Source of the DNA: Sindora glabra
Taxonomy: Eukaryota; Streptophyta; Magnoliopsida; Fabales; Fabaceae
Assembly: GCA_020226215.1 (NCBI GenBank)
Contig: CM035236.1
Coordinates: 53,133,057-53,197,056, forward strand
Length of the DNA stretch: 64,000 nt
Reading direction: 5' to 3'
Numbering within the stretch: the first letter of the stretch is position 1; each line of letters starts with the position of its first letter. Shown here one piece after another: positions 34,421 through 45,335 of the stretch. Under the pieces are notes generated by a model. That model saw only the letters and a program-made list of their open reading frames with translations. It made no database searches and was not told where the DNA came from. Made by a program: the position numbers and the translations under genes.

Positions 34421-37400
34421 CTGTGATGGCCATCTAGATAATTATATGAGTCCTTGAATGGGCTTGTTGATTGCTATGTGTGATGCACATTCCTTACAAC
34501 GGTATGGAATGAGATGATAAATGATTAATTGATTTTGAAATATATGTTTTAATTGCTTAAGGATCTGGAATGGCTCAATATATTTTTACAGTGATGGCTA
34601 GCTACTGGGAAACTCTGTTTCTTATGTTTTCTGTGTTATACTAATTATTCCAGGTGATGCTTCCAAAGACCCTCTTGGCAAAGGAGAGTAAATTTTTGAA
34701 GTTGTATATTAAAAATGATTGTATAGTTAGTAATATTGTAAGTGATGGATGTATATTTTTGTAAATTGAACTTTTGTATAATTACACGACCTTTGCCTAT
34801 ATCGTATGAGATACAGAAATTTGAGGTATTATGAGCTAGTCTAAAGTAGAAGGCAAATTAGTATGCGTTAATTATCTTTTTAATGAGGATTAAGGTGTTG
34901 ATAAGTAAGAGAGTTACAACTTGCTTATGAGATAATCCATTTTTTATGATGATCAAAGAACAATAAAGTGGTGGATATTTAGTAAATAGGGATAAATGAG
35001 AGAACTTTCTTACAAAGAATAAGATGCCTAAATTGGGATAGATATTTAACCTTTCATCCTTAAAGCTTGCTACACAGTTTTTGAATAATTTCCTACTCTA
35101 TGGTATTCTTAACTTTTAGGCTATCAATATAGCACTTAAAATATTTTCTAATGTTTTAACCCTGTTAAACCCTAATTATGCTGCTTAAGATTTGCTTAAA
35201 TCTATGAGAAGTATTCTTGCTAAATTTAAGAAGAGATTTTTTACCATTTAGGCATAAGCCAAATTTTTGGCAAAACCATTGGAATAATTGCTTGAGTTTA
35301 TTGCAAGATTTAGGCTTAGCTTTGGAAAAAGCCATCAAATCATCTACATAAGCAATATGATTAATTTAAGGGGCATTTTTAGCAAGATGAATCCTTTGTA
35401 TTGATCCATTAGCATTAGCTTTTTCTAAGGCTAAGGACAAAACATTAGCACATAGAATAAAGATACAAGGGGTGATAGGGTTCCCTTGTCGTAGACTAAA
35501 ATTAGGATTGATGGTGTTTGAGAACTCTCTGTTAATGATAATTCTATAAGTAAGAGATGTTATATAGTTCATAATAATACTATCCCATAAATTTAGAAAA
35601 TCATTTTTTTAGCACCTCATAAATGAAAGTTTAGGAAAGGCTATTATAGACTTTTAAAAAGTCCACCTTAACAATAACTTAATATTTTTTTTTTGCTAGT
35701 AGTCTTATTAATGAAGTCCATTAGTCTAGTAGCTATCATTATATTATCAATGATTAATCTCTCTTTTATGAATGTCTTTTAGTATAGGGAGATAAGATCA
35801 TCAAAGATACTTTTAAGACTATTAACTAGTACTTTGAAAAGAATTTTATGTATGACATTGCAAAAACTTATAGGCCTATAATAAGCAAATCTTTGTTGTG
35901 CTTTACCTTTAAGAATGAGGGCTATAAGTGTTTCATTAAAAGCTTTAAGGAGAAAACTTCTCTATAAGAATGATATAGCCATGCTTATGATGTCATCCTT
36001 TATGATATGCCAAAAAGTTTGAAAAAATCTAGTTATAAAGCCATCGAGACTTAAAACAACATCTAGAGGGAGATCTTTTAAAGCCTATTGGATGCTAGCT
36101 TGAGAGAAAGGCTTGTTGAGAAACTTGAGATGAAAATTAGGAAGCTATGGGAAAGGTAGATCTAGGAAATCAATGCTAGTTTAATTATGATGGTGACAAG
36201 CTTGAAATAGATTATTGAAATGAGTCACAATTTCAGCCTAGATTGCAACCATGTTTTGAACTAATTATCCATAAGGCTATTTTGGTTTCGATTCTTTTTC
36301 TTTTAATGGATTCATATAAGAATTTAATCCCTCTATCCCCATAATGAGTCATATCTTAAGGGCTTTCTAAGTTGAAGCTACAAGTTAGTAGTGTAACAGA
36401 TAGTCTAATTGAGTCCTCAAATGCTACTTCATTGATAAATCCATTCTATGAATGTTTTGTTGCAAAAGTGCTAGATTGTTATTAATATCTTTTATTTTAT
36501 GATGTAACTTACCAAATATGGATTTATCCCATTCAATGAGAAGCCTTTTAGTGTGTTAAAGTTGGTTTTTAATTTTAAAATCCAAAGAACTAGTAACTTG
36601 AAACCTTAAGCCTTTTCCACCATCTAGTTGCATTCAAGATAAGAGGTCTAGAAGACTTGGAATTGAAATAAATATTTTTTGTAACCCTCATTTCTTAAGG
36701 TGTTGAACATTATAAGAGCCATGGTTAGAAACATAAATCAGAAGACCTATAACTTAGAAATATGAGAAATTAAGGTACCATTCTAGATTACAAAGCATTT
36801 TATCAAGTCTTTCCTATACACAAATTTCCTCCTACCTATTATTAGACTACGTGAACCATTGACCCAAAGCTTTCATATCAACCAAGTTACATTCAAAGAT
36901 AATTTCTAAGAAATTGTTAGATCTTAGGAGGTTAAAGCACAAGCTGAGCTTATCAAAGGCTTAACAAATTTGATTAAAGTTTCCCATCAAAAGCTAAGAA
37001 GATGGGGCACCAAATAGATCTTTTAAGCAACTTGTTGATAAATTCCTAAAAAATGTTCTTATCAATAAGTTGTGAAGGTCTATAAATTCCAATAAGGTAG
37101 AAAGGCTACAACATGTTGAATTCCACTCTAAAGTGGATCCAATTAGGAGACATGGAAACCACTTAAGGTTGAAAACCATCAAACCAAGCCATAACTAAGC
37201 CACCCGCATGACCTTGAGTATCCACACCTATAACTTGAGAAAATTCTAAAGACAAAAAATGAGATTTGACAATACCCATCCTTTGAAAAGTTTCAAAAAA
37301 AATGCAAAAATTAGAGAGTATTATTTGTAACCAATTGTCTTAATCTTTGAATTGTCAATGAACAACTCAAACCTTAACAATTCCAAGCTAGAAACTCCAT

Positions 37401-37700
37401 GGCCCTTTTAGAGGTTGATTTGGAACAACCTCTAGGAACCCAATATGGAGTAAGATAAGTTTGGAAGTTATCTTAGATAGCATGATCTCATAAGAAGAGA
37501 AGTGTTATGAAATTGGATCTCCAGGCTAAGATTGAAAGATAAAGATTTCTATAAATTGTTGATCTTGGTGAAACATATTTACCTCTTCTGTCTCATAATC
37601 CAATTCTTGAATAATAACCCTTGATCTTTTCCTACTTGTGATTTCCATACCTTACATTACTTTTTTGCTCCTCTCATTGCTATAACCTATTACATCAAGA

Positions 37701-38423
37701 CTAGAACAAGGTTCAAAGCTTTGCCTGGTGAAAGTTAAGATAAGGAATTAATGCCAAAGTAGTAGCCCTAAGGTACTTAGACTATTGATATAAGAACCTA
37801 TAGGATTGATGGGATTACCATTGGAAAAAGTAGGGAGTAGGCCTAAAGATTGAAAGTGTTGACATAAGCTAAGGATCTACCAAGCCATTTAGTTAATTGA
37901 GAAGCTATGTTGCTAAGGATGTGATATTGTTGGGAGCTTTGAGCTTGGATAAAAGAATTGGGGTTAATTTATTGAAATTTTTTTTGGAGATCCATTTGTA
38001 TTGCATTTGAGAGATCAAATATAAAACCAAGCTAAATTAGGTCAGTAAATAACCTCTAAGTCTCCCTCCCTACAGATAAAGGAAAAGAAACAATACTAGT
38101 TTGATTGTGAGTTGTATTATGGGTAATGTGTTAAGGTTCATTATATTAGTTGAATATAATCATCAAAGAATATTTAACTTTCACGAGGGGCACAAATTAT
38201 CTTAAAAAGATCTCAATCACTCCATATGTATAATTCATTTTCATCTCCATTTTATTCATATTTTTAATATATTATTTATGATTAATAAAGGAAATATTTA
38301 TCGAGTATTACTCTACATCGTACTGAATACAATTTTATGATCATTTTGTTTTTAATATTTTTTATCACGGTAACCTAAGATATTTACAATTATATCTACA
38401 TAACCGAAAAAATATCAATAGAT
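37701..38423. other. Spacer between the LINE and a Tourist-like MITE
   Basis: No gene is recognised. Part of this may be the LINE's 5' region, which has diverged too far to read. Confidence 0.4.
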
Positions 38424-38426
38424 TTA

Positions 38427-38702
38427 GGCTTTATTTGTCTTGTTGGAAAGCATTTTCTACAAAATATAGTTCTAAAAATGATAACATGAATGAAAATGTT
38501 TTACTTATTTTATGTTAAATGTAAAGAGTTTGGGGAAAATAACTTTCCCTATTTCAAAAAGGAATTTACTTTCCTCCAATTTTAAGTTTTTATGTATCAT
38601 TTTTTTTAGTTATCAATATAAATGATATATCATCCTTTCATTGATTTATATACAAATGACGTTTTCTTATGAAAAATACTTTCCAACGAAACAAATAAAG
38701 TC
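38427..38702. mobile_element. Tourist-like (PIF/Harbinger) MITE
   Basis: The ends are inverted: GGCTTTATTTGTCTTGTTGG at the left and, read inverted from the right, GACTTTATTTGTTTCGTTGG, with similarity continuing into GGAAAGTATTTTC-type sequence. It is flanked by TTA on both sides (38424-38426, 38703-38705), the duplication used by this superfamily. Length 276 bp, no coding. Confidence 0.8.
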
Positions 38703-38705
38703 TTA

Positions 38706-40299
38706 GTATGAAATGAAAATAGAGTTATTGGAATGCTGGATACGATCTTTCGCTATTACGCCAAGCTGTTTGCTCTAGAGTCAATTTTCTTGTAATGAAG
38801 GGGACTAATTTACGAATTTATTTTTTTCAAATCAAAATTTCTACGAATAAAAAATTCAAATGGTAAAAGTTTTATTTAAAAAGTCATTAATTATAAGTCA
38901 TCCTCTTTTAAAGTACAATAAAATATCCAACGTTAAATACAAACTTCATCCTCCGGTAATATTTCATCTCCTAAATATAATATTTAATTTTATTTTTCTC
39001 TAAAATGGATATTGGATAAAATTGGCTCGACAACCTTTGTTAGATTGTAAATGAAAATTTCTAATTGATACATGGAATTTTAACCAAATTTCAAGTTGGT
39101 AATCTTAGGATGATAAATTAGTGAGACTCAACTTATGACATCATTAAACATATAACTTATACAACCCATCTAAGGCACGAAACATTGCTAGCATCATGTG
39201 ACAGAGGACTTCCTCCCAATGGATGGCAACTAGAGCCTTATTAGAACTTTTTATGTCAACTAAGATTCTGTTTTTATTTTGATGAAAAATTACAAATTTA
39301 AATCTAACTTGGCCCCATTTGTATATTTAAGGAACTAAGATAGAATCTATATTTAAGTGGAAATAAATGTCAAAATCTTGTACATTAGAGATACTAAAAT
39401 TTTAATCAAAGCTGAAACAGACATGATTTTATTCGAGGAGTCACTATGAAGCAGGATTTTGGGCTAACGCCGGGTAGGCACTTGGGATTGCTCATACTTA
39501 TCCAATGTTCATACTTATCCAATGCCTACTGCCGAGCCTCATTTGTCATTGGATCATTGTTACGGATATTTTAGTAAAATAATCCAATCCGTTTTGGGTC
39601 CTTCCAACACTAAATTTACTTCTAAAGCTGGCTTTGTAGATACAGACAATAAGCACTGCCATGTTCCATCATTCTCACCCTTCCATATAATTATTAGATT
39701 GCTAATTTTGAAATTTTAGTTTTATTCGATCACTAGAGTGTTAATCCTGTTCTTTTTCTAAAACTTTGTTTCATGGAGCTCATATAGAAATAATGAAGAA
39801 CGTGAAACCTGAACTCCATTACCTAATGACACATCTCCTAAAACTCTAACCAGTGCCATATTTTCGGAAATTTCAGAATACTGTTGAACCTTTAAGCCAC
39901 ACCAATGATATATCCTACTGTTCTTGCTATAAACCTATATAAAATCTCTATGTCGTATTCAATCAATTAATAAAAATAGGGATAAAGATGTGCATTTTAG
40001 CAACTAAAAATTTAATCGCACTGATAGTTTTAAAAGAAAAAAAAAGCTACCATACAAATAGCAAGTTCAACCGCATGTCCAGTGCATATATTGCAGCTTC
40101 CATCTAAAGGTTGGAAGTTTGTTAGTCAGTTGTTACTATATGCCCTTAAGATAAAAGTTAGTGTGGTATTTGCTATAATTTTAATTTATGGTGGTTGCTA
40201 CAAGACCCGCAAAAGTAGAAAGCACCCTACGGGTTCAACTACCAAATCACCAATATGACAGCACAGAAGGTTTGAACTCCGATAGAACTGATAAAATAA
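38706..40299. other. Gene-free stretch with a 17-bp tandem duplication
   Basis: No gene is supported. G[C/T]TCATACTTATCCAAT occurs twice in tandem at 39490-39506 and 39507-39523. Composition is mixed, and some of this could be low-copy DNA. Confidence 0.5.
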
Positions 40300-41465
40300 G
40301 TTAGGTTTAATGGGTTAGTTTGATACTAATATAATTTTATTTAATTTAGAATTAAAATTGATATTGGTACTAGTATAAAAAATGATAATAATGGTTTGAC
40401 CAGATAGGGAATTGGAATTAGTTAACCCAATCTGATAAAAGATTGGAACTCGTAAGTGTTAATTCATCAAATTATTGAATTAGTCCGTTAATCTGATAAT
40501 AATAGTAAGTAATAATTAATTAATTTATTATTGTATATTTAATTTTTATATAAATATTAAAATAATAATTTTGATATATGAAAATTATACTTTAATATAT
40601 ATAATATTAAAATTATATATATGAGCAATATAAAATAATTTTTAACATTAAAATTAATAAATTTATATATTTAATATTTTCAATATATATTATATAATTT
40701 TATCAAAATAAATAATTATATTAAAATTTGAATTAGTAATTTAATATTAAAATTTTGAATTATTTAAGGAATTTAAATAAATAATTTTCACATTAATTTT
40801 AAATATATTATATACATATATATAATATAATACATTATTAATTATTTTTTATTATTATATATAAATTATTATGATTATTTTTATTAATATATTATTTATA
40901 TAATTATTTATTTATATATTTGATAATATATAAATTATTGAATATATTTATTTATATATATATAATACTTTGAACTTGATCAATATATATTTAATAACAT
41001 AAATTTATTTTATTAAATAAAATAAATATATAATATAAAATTTATTCTATTAAATATAAATATATATAATATATATATAATGTATATTTATTCTATAATA
41101 TAAAATTCATGATTAATATAAAATTTAAATTATTTTATTAGAAGTAAATTTACATATTTATTAGATTTTAATAATATATATTTATTTTCATATATAATAT
41201 ATGATAATAATAATATATTTTAATTAATTAATGATATAAAATTAATAATGAATAAATAATTAATATAATAATAATAAAATATAACATATTATAAAAACCC
41301 ACCTCAATCCATCTAATAAATATCGGGACTGAAATTAAGATTAGAATTGTAATAATTCGATTTGAACTCAACTTAGTAAAAAAATAATCTAATTTAAGAT
41401 TGATTCAATGTATAATTTTTACTCATTAAATTAATCTAGTAGGATTATATTAGTTCATTTTGATA
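40300..41465. other. Extremely AT-rich block, possible eroded hAT-type element
   Basis: The centre (about 40500-41290) is almost entirely A and T, with many short TATA-type palindromes. The two shoulders share loosely inverted GAACTAATATAA- and TTGATACTAATATAA-like sequences, suggesting a MITE with an AT core, but I could not fix ends or a target duplication. Confidence 0.35.
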
Positions 41466-41765
41466 GCTTTAAACTCCTACTCCCACAATAAGTAAAGAAG
41501 TTAGCATCGCACCTCTACGCTTAACCCTACTTTGGGCTGGGTTCCTATGCCTGCGGCCTTTGAGTAAGCAAGCACATCACCAGCCCTCCCAAAAGTCTAG
41601 ACCGACGTGGTGCCGTTAGGCATTATGCCAACCCGGAGGTCACTAGCCCGTGGGAGCCTAAACCTACCAGGGCTAGTAGCGTACCATGCCTGCCAGAAGT
41701 TGCCTACCCTTGAGCAAGGGATAATATAGTCACGAGGAGAGGGAGAGTGGGGGCAGCCGTCTTTG
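41466..41765. other. Unidentified GC-rich island
   Basis: About 300 bases of balanced to GC-rich sequence lie abruptly between AT-rich blocks. It contains GGGCTGGGTTCC, CCAACCCGGAGGTCACTAGCCC and CAGGGCTAGTAGCG. No open frame longer than a few dozen codons fits a known protein. It may be part of a structured non-coding element or a repeat. Confidence 0.4.
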
Positions 41766-41854
41766 TTAATAGAGTAAGACTACGTTTATGCGACCTTAAT
41801 CTTGAGAACTTAAGGACTCTTTATTTAAAAATCATGTCGCTACGCTCCCTAAAG

Positions 41855-42138
41855 AAGTCATTTGCTGTTTATTTTTTGAGAAATATTTTTTATAAAAAAT
41901 TTATTTTAATATATGTATTGAGAAATACTATATGTATTTATATCTTGTGTTAAAAAAAAAAAAAAGATACCTAAGGTTATGGTAGAATTAAAAAATAACT
42001 TCCTTCTTAAAAAAGATAAAATTATCTTCTATTAAATTCTTTACATTCAATATTGAATAAATAAATCATTTTTATCATTTTAATATTTTATAATTAAATT
42101 CTAATAAGAAATATTTTCCGTTAAAACAAATAATAATG
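41855..42138. mobile_element. Possible eroded Tourist-like MITE
   Basis: The left side (GTCATTTGCTGTTTATTTTT) and the inverted right side (GGCATTATTATTTGTTTTAA) resemble each other and the ends of the MITE at 38427. The match is weak and no target duplication is clear. Confidence 0.3.
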
Positions 42139-42680
42139 CCCAAGAGAACTCTTGCTTTCGCAATTGAATCTCTCAACCTTGCTCCCTAAACCTCTTAGCC
42201 AGGTGCCCTAAATCTCTCCACCTCGCGCATCAATCTCAACCTCGTGCCTTAAACCCATCAGCCGAACCTCTTGATCTCCACGTGTTGAACCCTTAACTCC
42301 CAGACCGACTCTCACCCTCTTGACTAGGTTTTAGCTAGCCTATCTTTTATCAGCCTTACCTCAACAAATATTTTCCTCCTTCAAACACATTACCTACAAG
42401 ATTTCTCGTCCATTTTTATCAAAAAAGGACATTGTCCAAGTCCTTTCACCCACGTAGGTTTGCACAACCGAACTTGTCCTGTGCTCCCCCCCCCCCCCCC
42501 CCCAACCCACTAATGTAATACCTCTATATCAAATATCTCCACACAACTAGCATCAACCCTCTCTACCAACTTTCCCCACTATAAATACTCTTTCCTAATC
42601 CATCTCACTTCAGTCCCCTTAACCTAGGCTGTAATGCTGCCTGTCCTCCTCGTCCTCATAAAACTTAGTTATCAATGAAT
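42139..42680. other. CT-rich block with a poly-C run
   Basis: Loosely repeated phrases such as AATCTCTCAACCT and CTCCACCTCG, an 18-base C run (42486-42503) and a TATAAATA (about 42581) followed by C/T-rich sequence give a promoter- or LTR-like look. No downstream coding sequence supports either. Confidence 0.3.
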
Positions 42681-43113
42681 GATTTTTTTATCAACTTTTT
42701 AAACAAGAATTATAATAATATTATATATTAATTTACTCATTTCTTTCACACATCATTTTGAATTCCTTATCTAATATAATTTTTATTAATAATATAATAT
42801 AAATATTATAAAATGACATAATAAATCAGCATCTAATGACACCATAACACTTGCAAAAAGTTCATATGAAAATTATGTAATTATGTAAATCAACTAATTA
42901 AATAAACAATTGGTGTTAACTCTAAGGTTGTGCATGATTTAAAGCTTCAATTCCAAGTTCCCAAATTTGGTAAAAAAAAATGCGACCACCCCTTTTTTTT
43001 TTTGCATTTTCTTTTATATTAAATTAAATCAATTGAAATAAGTTCATTTATCAGCTAAATTTTCTTAACCATATTTATTATTTGTTATAAAAAAATTTTA
43101 CAACATTGCTAAT

Positions 43114-43402
43114 TGATGCAGCATCTAATTTGTATCCTATCAAGTTTATCTTCAGAACATATGAATTTGAATTTCTAGCACCCACGGGAATACCTTCATG
43201 ATTAAGCTGCTTCAAAGCTACAACCATGCCAGATCCAGGCCTTGCTGCACCAAGTGTTTGCTCATCGATCCAACCACTCTAGACATTACCACCAAGTAAA
43301 CTACTAGGATGGAAGTTTCCGGTTAAGTTCTTGGGCTCACTGAATGTGAAGGCATTCAAATGCTGGGTGCATCTACCAAGAACTTTTACGGCATCTGCAA
43401 AA
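43114..43402 (-). pseudogene. Receptor-like cytoplasmic kinase (RLCK-VII type) exon fragment, broken
   Basis: The minus strand reads LNAFTFSEPKNLTGNFHPSSLLG, then GWIDEQTLGAARPGSGMVVALKQLNHEG. This matches the start of the kinase domain in RLCK subfamily VII (the PBL/APK1 group). The glycine-rich ATP loop is ruined: several residues are deleted and a stop follows (LLGGNV*SGWIDE). The invariant Lys of the VAVK motif is still present as VALK. Downstream sequence skips to NLIGYKLDAAS, resembling the later LVKLIGYCLEDEH block, so an internal deletion is likely. No other kinase exons are seen nearby, so this is an isolated remnant. Confidence 0.8.
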
Positions 43403-43460
43403 GATTTTTCGAAGGGAAAAGGAAGAAAAAAAAATTATCAAAAGAGTTAAACGAGTAGAA

Positions 43461-43586
43461 AAGTGCAAAATAGAAGACAGACTACCTTCTTAGAATAAAG
43501 CATCAAGAACAGATTATTGAAAAAAGTACAAAATAGAAGATAGGCTACCTTCTTAGAATAAAGCATCAAGAACAGATTATTGAAAT
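43461..43586. repeat. 63-bp tandem duplication
   Basis: Two adjacent units (43461-43523, 43524-43586) share AGAATAAAGCATCAAGAACA and differ at only a few bases, so the duplication looks fairly recent. Confidence 0.9.
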
Positions 43587-43982
43587 GATGCTGAAAAAAT
43601 TAAGACCTGATAAGATAGCAATTTCTGCACTCCGCATTATAGAAAAATTGTGCAACTTTCAAATCCTAGAAAAAACCACCAAACAGAAGAAGAGGTGTTC
43701 AATGACTTCATGTATCCCAATAAAGATAATTACTGCATATATCTGTGCTGTATGTAATTTATATCATTGGAAGTTTCAACCAGAGGTTAAACAAATTATA
43801 ACTTTCCTTCACCTTGGTGATTCCTTCACCGAAAGTGTCACTTGCAATTTTCCCACTTTCACGTATAAGGTGGTAAAAAAATTTGCGTGAAAGCCCTCAA
43901 GAGGAAGACATAAGCTTCTCTAATCTTATACTCAACAAGGGAGAATGGCATAAGACACAACAAGAACCTCAAAACTAGGCAT

Positions 43983-45335
43983 TTATTTCATTTTCCTCTT
44001 AGGCTTAAAAACTTCTGTTATCAAAGGGTCTAATACATCCCTTGGGCAATTAAGAGTAATGCCCAAAGATAAGGCCTCATCCCAAAGCTCTTTTCCCTTT
44101 TCAAAATCTCCTCCCCTGCAAAGTTTTGGAATGAGCACATCATAAACTGGCCCATAGCCTCCTAACAAGCTTCTTTTCATTTGGTCAAATAGGTCAAGAG
44201 CATAATTCACCCTTTCAACTCCACATAAAATGCCAATCAAATCATAATAAAACTTAGGATTTGGAACCAAACCTTCTGCCATCATCTGCTCAACTATTTT
44301 GTTTCCTTTGCCAAATCTACCTGTCAGATACAACACCCTTGCTACAAGATAATAGCTGACCCAATCTGGAGAACAGCCAGACCGTTTCATCATTTCAAGG
44401 ATTCGAAGAGATTCCTTAACTCTTCTGTTCCTTCCAAGACAAGAAAGCAATATGTTGTAACTAATTGAGGTTGGAGCAATCTTATATGACCTCATTTCCA
44501 TCATCACATTTAAAGCTTCAGGTACAAGTCCTGAAGGATTACTTCTAAGATTGCGCTCACAAAGGCAGCTGAGGAATGTGTTGTAGCAAAACAAATCTGG
44601 CATTAGACCATCTGACTTCATCTCTTTAATAATTCTTCGAGCTTCCTTCACATTCCTCTGCACAGACCACCCAAACAGAAGACTTCTATAAATGCAAGGC
44701 AGTACATTTCTAATCTTCTCTTTGTGATGCCAAACTACTGCTTCTGCTCTTTTAGCATGACCTTTAGAACATAAAGCATTGATAATTGCAGTAACTGTGA
44801 ATTCATCTTGCGGGCATTTATACTTGTCCAGGTTCTTAAAAATACCCAAAGCCTGATCTTCTCTTCCCAGCTTAACCAAAGTCTCAGCTACAAGACCAAA
44901 AGTATGTGTATCCATAGCCCGGCCTTCTTTCTGAAGATCCGAAATCATGATATCCATTGCTGTTTGATCTTGCTTTGCAGCAAAAACTCGAAGAGCATAG
45001 TTATAAACATTGTCTTCTAAATTATGACTCAATACCTTGCTCGACCAAAGGACAAACCTCAGCAATCTTCGAGTGGGTACCTCATGTTTACAGGAATCAA
45101 TTGCCTGATCTACAAGAGATGAAGTTAAAGAATCCTTAAAATTATTTAGACTCAATTCCACATCATCGAGACCACCAATAGTGCTTGTGACAATGCTGCA
45201 GAGTTCTTGCAACTGGGGCAGTGCTGATGATGCTGGCAATGTGGACAGGAGAGAGACTGAAAGCAGTTTGAAATTCTGAATACCCATGATTTGAAGCAAA
45301 ATGCATTGCATCTTTGAGTTGAGGAAAAGATGCAT
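43983..45335 (-). CDS. Pentatricopeptide repeat (PPR) protein, P class
   Basis: An uninterrupted, intronless 450-residue frame. From about residue 109 to 430 it is made of roughly nine 35-residue PPR units. Clear ones include DTHTFGLVAETLVKLGREDQ (~142-161), DLFCYNTFLSCLCE (~247-260, followed by a short insertion RSNPSGL), SISYNILLSCLGRNRRVKES (~290-309) and GPVYDVLIPKLCRGGDFEKG (~395-414). There are no E, DYW or other C-terminal editing domains, so it is P class. Such proteins bind organellar RNA and stabilise or process it. In overall design it resembles the Arabidopsis At5g61370-type mitochondrial PPR proteins, a resemblance from memory. The N-terminus is hydrophobic and lacks a clear Arg-rich presequence. 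An in-frame stop lies 24-27 bases upstream of the ATG, so no longer single-exon start exists. The protein ends KPKRKMK. It appears functional. Confidence 0.9.
   Translation of the reverse strand: MHLFLNSKMQCILLQIMGIQNFKLLSVSLLSTLPASSALPQLQELCSIVTSTIGGLDDVELSLNNFKDSLTSSLVDQAIDSCKHEVPTRRLLRFVLWSSKVLSHNLEDNVYNYALRVFAAKQDQTAMDIMISDLQKEGRAMDTHTFGLVAETLVKLGREDQALGIFKNLDKYKCPQDEFTVTAIINALCSKGHAKRAEAVVWHHKEKIRNVLPCIYRSLLFGWSVQRNVKEARRIIKEMKSDGLMPDLFCYNTFLSCLCERNLRSNPSGLVPEALNVMMEMRSYKIAPTSISYNILLSCLGRNRRVKESLRILEMMKRSGCSPDWVSYYLVARVLYLTGRFGKGNKIVEQMMAEGLVPNPKFYYDLIGILCGVERVNYALDLFDQMKRSLLGGYGPVYDVLIPKLCRGGDFEKGKELWDEALSLGITLNCPRDVLDPLITEVFKPKRKMK

Larger units (their letters stand above)
32515..34832 (+). 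mobile_element. Gypsy-type solo-LTR-like insertion inside the LINE
   Basis: The LINE reading is interrupted exactly here. The insert opens with TGTAATGTCCCGAA and ends near GAGGTATTAT, an eroded inverted match of the opening, as in Ty3/gypsy LTRs with TGTAAT...ATTACA ends. The interior has features common in such LTRs: a leader-like GA-rich stretch (33120-33160), repeated ACACGG and CATGG motifs, and ~52-bp tandem units. No internal gag-pol is present, so a solo LTR left by recombination is the simplest reading. I found no clear 5-bp target duplication. Orientation is taken from the TG...CA-type ends and is uncertain. Confidence 0.6.
31260..37700 (-). pseudogene. LINE (non-LTR retrotransposon), decayed and split by an LTR insertion
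   Basis: Minus-strand translation gives the plant LINE order. An endonuclease remnant (LMGNFN) lies near 36980. The reverse transcriptase runs from YYRPISFCNVIHKILFKVL (near 35870) through FIKERLIIDNI (near 35760), SLRQGNPITPCIFILCANVL (near 35490) and the catalytic YVDD at 35339-35350. After the insertion at 32515-34832, the downstream region resumes at once with FRWHG, LEGGIKMRRNLEFNIA, KYGKGKLYKIF and GSCLLTNNLKSQVWND (down to about 32190), typical of the part after the RT. An RNase H domain was not confirmed. Stops are frequent throughout. The outer limits are estimates: the 5' side is somewhere near 37.7 kb and the 3' tail near 31.3 kb. Confidence 0.8.

Noticed and set aside
41466..41765. 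Cassandra-type 5S rRNA-bearing TRIM element
   Set aside because: Fragments resembling 5S promoter boxes (GGTTAAGCG, GTGACCTCC) appear on the minus strand but in the wrong order and spacing.
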